A DNA stretch of 23,320 nt, from the NCBI GenBank assembly GCA_030705945.1, contig JAUZPS010000016.1, positions 1 through 23,320 of the forward strand, read 5' to 3'. Under the pieces are notes generated by a model, which saw only the letters and a list, made by a program, of their open reading frames with translations, had not been told where the DNA came from and ran no database searches. This DNA comes from Bacillota bacterium (GTDB taxonomy: Bacteria > Bacillota > Clostridia > Acetivibrionales > DSM-2933). Position 1 is the stretch's first letter; every line of letters begins with the position of its first letter. This document shows, piece by piece, positions 22,793 to 23,320 of this stretch. Both the position numbers and the translations under genes were made by a program.

Positions 22793-23170
22793 ATGGAGGA
22801 CATCAATTTTCTGAAAAGTTCTGCGGATTTTGCGGTAGTTCAAGGTAAACCGCTTGCTAGTTGGGCAAAATTTGTAGGTATTGTGACAATAATTTTGGGA
22901 GCTATATCGTGTTTGGGAATAATTTCAGCCGCGGTTGGCATTCCTATGATTTTTTCAGGATTAAGGCTACTTAAGGCTTATGATGACATGAAACGTTTCT
23001 CTGAGTCAAACAGCTATTACAATTTATCTAACGCAATTGAAAATCTCAACGGATTTTTTAGAAATATCGGTATTCTATTTATAGTATATTTAGCGTTCTT
23101 AGTTCTATATATAGGATTTCTTGTGTTTTTCATTATCTTTATAGGTTTTGGAGCCCATCAACTCAGCTAA
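22793..23170 (+). CDS. Small membrane protein, DUF5362-like
   Basis: This 125-aa protein has a soluble start (about 1-22), a hydrophobic region at about 25-58 broken by small residues (probably two membrane segments or a hairpin), a polar loop (about 59-88, KAYDDMKRFSESNSYYNLSNAIENLNGF) and a long hydrophobic segment at about 91-120. It resembles the DUF5362 family of unknown function. ATG at 22793 is preceded by AAGGGGGA. It is transcribed away from rpsB and followed by a palindromic repeat. No function is inferred. Confidence 0.8.
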   Translation: MEDINFLKSSADFAVVQGKPLASWAKFVGIVTIILGAISCLGIISAAVGIPMIFSGLRLLKAYDDMKRFSESNSYYNLSNAIENLNGFFRNIGILFIVYLAFLVLYIGFLVFFIIFIGFGAHQLS

Positions 23171-23206
23171 TATATGATTAAATATTATACTTAAAAGTCT
23201 TTGCTA

Positions 23207-23255
23207 TATATTTTGCAATAAACATTTTACATACTTTTTTATATTGCAAAATATA
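23207..23255. repeat. Palindromic repeat, second copy (after the DUF5362-like gene)
   Basis: This copy is a perfect 14-bp inverted repeat: TATATTTTGCAATA at 23207-23220 and its complement at 23242-23255, with a 21-nt loop. Left arm and loop match 13994-14042 in the same orientation. It lies 36 bp after the small membrane protein gene and could end its transcript, although no T-run follows. Confidence 0.65.
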
Positions 23256-23320
23256 CACCTTGATTCATAAGTTGCGAAAAGTTCAGCTTTGATAGTAAAA
23301 TGCAGACGTATTAACTGCAT

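Overview
The window is AT-rich, low-GC Gram-positive DNA. Gene content and order (rpsB-tsf-pyrH-frr-uppS-cdsA-dxr-rseP-ispG, rimP-nusA-ylxR-ylxQ-infB, rbfA-nrnA-truB-ribF), a short 215-aa EF-Ts, sigma-A-type promoters and strong GGAGG ribosome binding sites point to an anaerobic member of the Clostridia, probably of the cellulolytic Acetivibrio/Ruminiclostridium type. That last placement rests on protein similarity recalled by eye and is only moderately sure.

Layout. Positions 1-4113 form an accessory-looking block: a lone hypF (minus) and a divergent LacI-family regulator (plus), with members of a palindromic repeat family at 106-203, 2696-2786 and, in reduced form, about 4064-4102. From 4114 to 22524 everything is on the minus strand and makes the housekeeping translation/isoprenoid/envelope supercluster; read in the direction of transcription it runs right to left. 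Unit 1 starts at a strong promoter near 22632-22660: rpsB, tsf, pyrH, frr, a 66-aa unknown, uppS, cdsA, dxr, rseP, ispG. Unit 2 starts at a near-consensus promoter at 13914-13942, followed by a terminator-like hairpin in the leader: rimP, nusA, ylxR, ylxQ, infB. Unit 3 (rbfA, nrnA, truB, ribF) follows a 386-bp spacer holding large inverted repeats and a candidate promoter. At the right edge a small membrane protein of DUF5362 type is read divergently from rpsB.

How the genes work together. rpsB, tsf, frr, infB, rimP, rbfA and truB build, charge or recycle the translation machinery. nusA, ylxR and ylxQ link it to transcription and RNA binding. pyrH supplies UDP. dxr and ispG are steps of the MEP isoprenoid pathway feeding uppS (undecaprenyl diphosphate for the cell wall). 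cdsA makes CDP-diacylglycerol, and rseP is the intramembrane protease that usually travels with them. nrnA degrades nano-RNA and pAp; ribF makes FMN and FAD.

The genes themselves are mostly ordinary. What merits a second look lies between or inside them: a leader hairpin that fits NusA autoregulation of the rimP-nusA operon, several long palindromes and two dispersed repeat families, a very long Asn/Arg/Pro/Asp repeat region in IF2, a tiny conserved-looking gene between frr and uppS, and departures from the standard gene order (no polC between ispG and rimP, no rpsO after ribF). I see no CRISPR array, tRNA, rRNA, transposase, phage gene or obvious new defence system.
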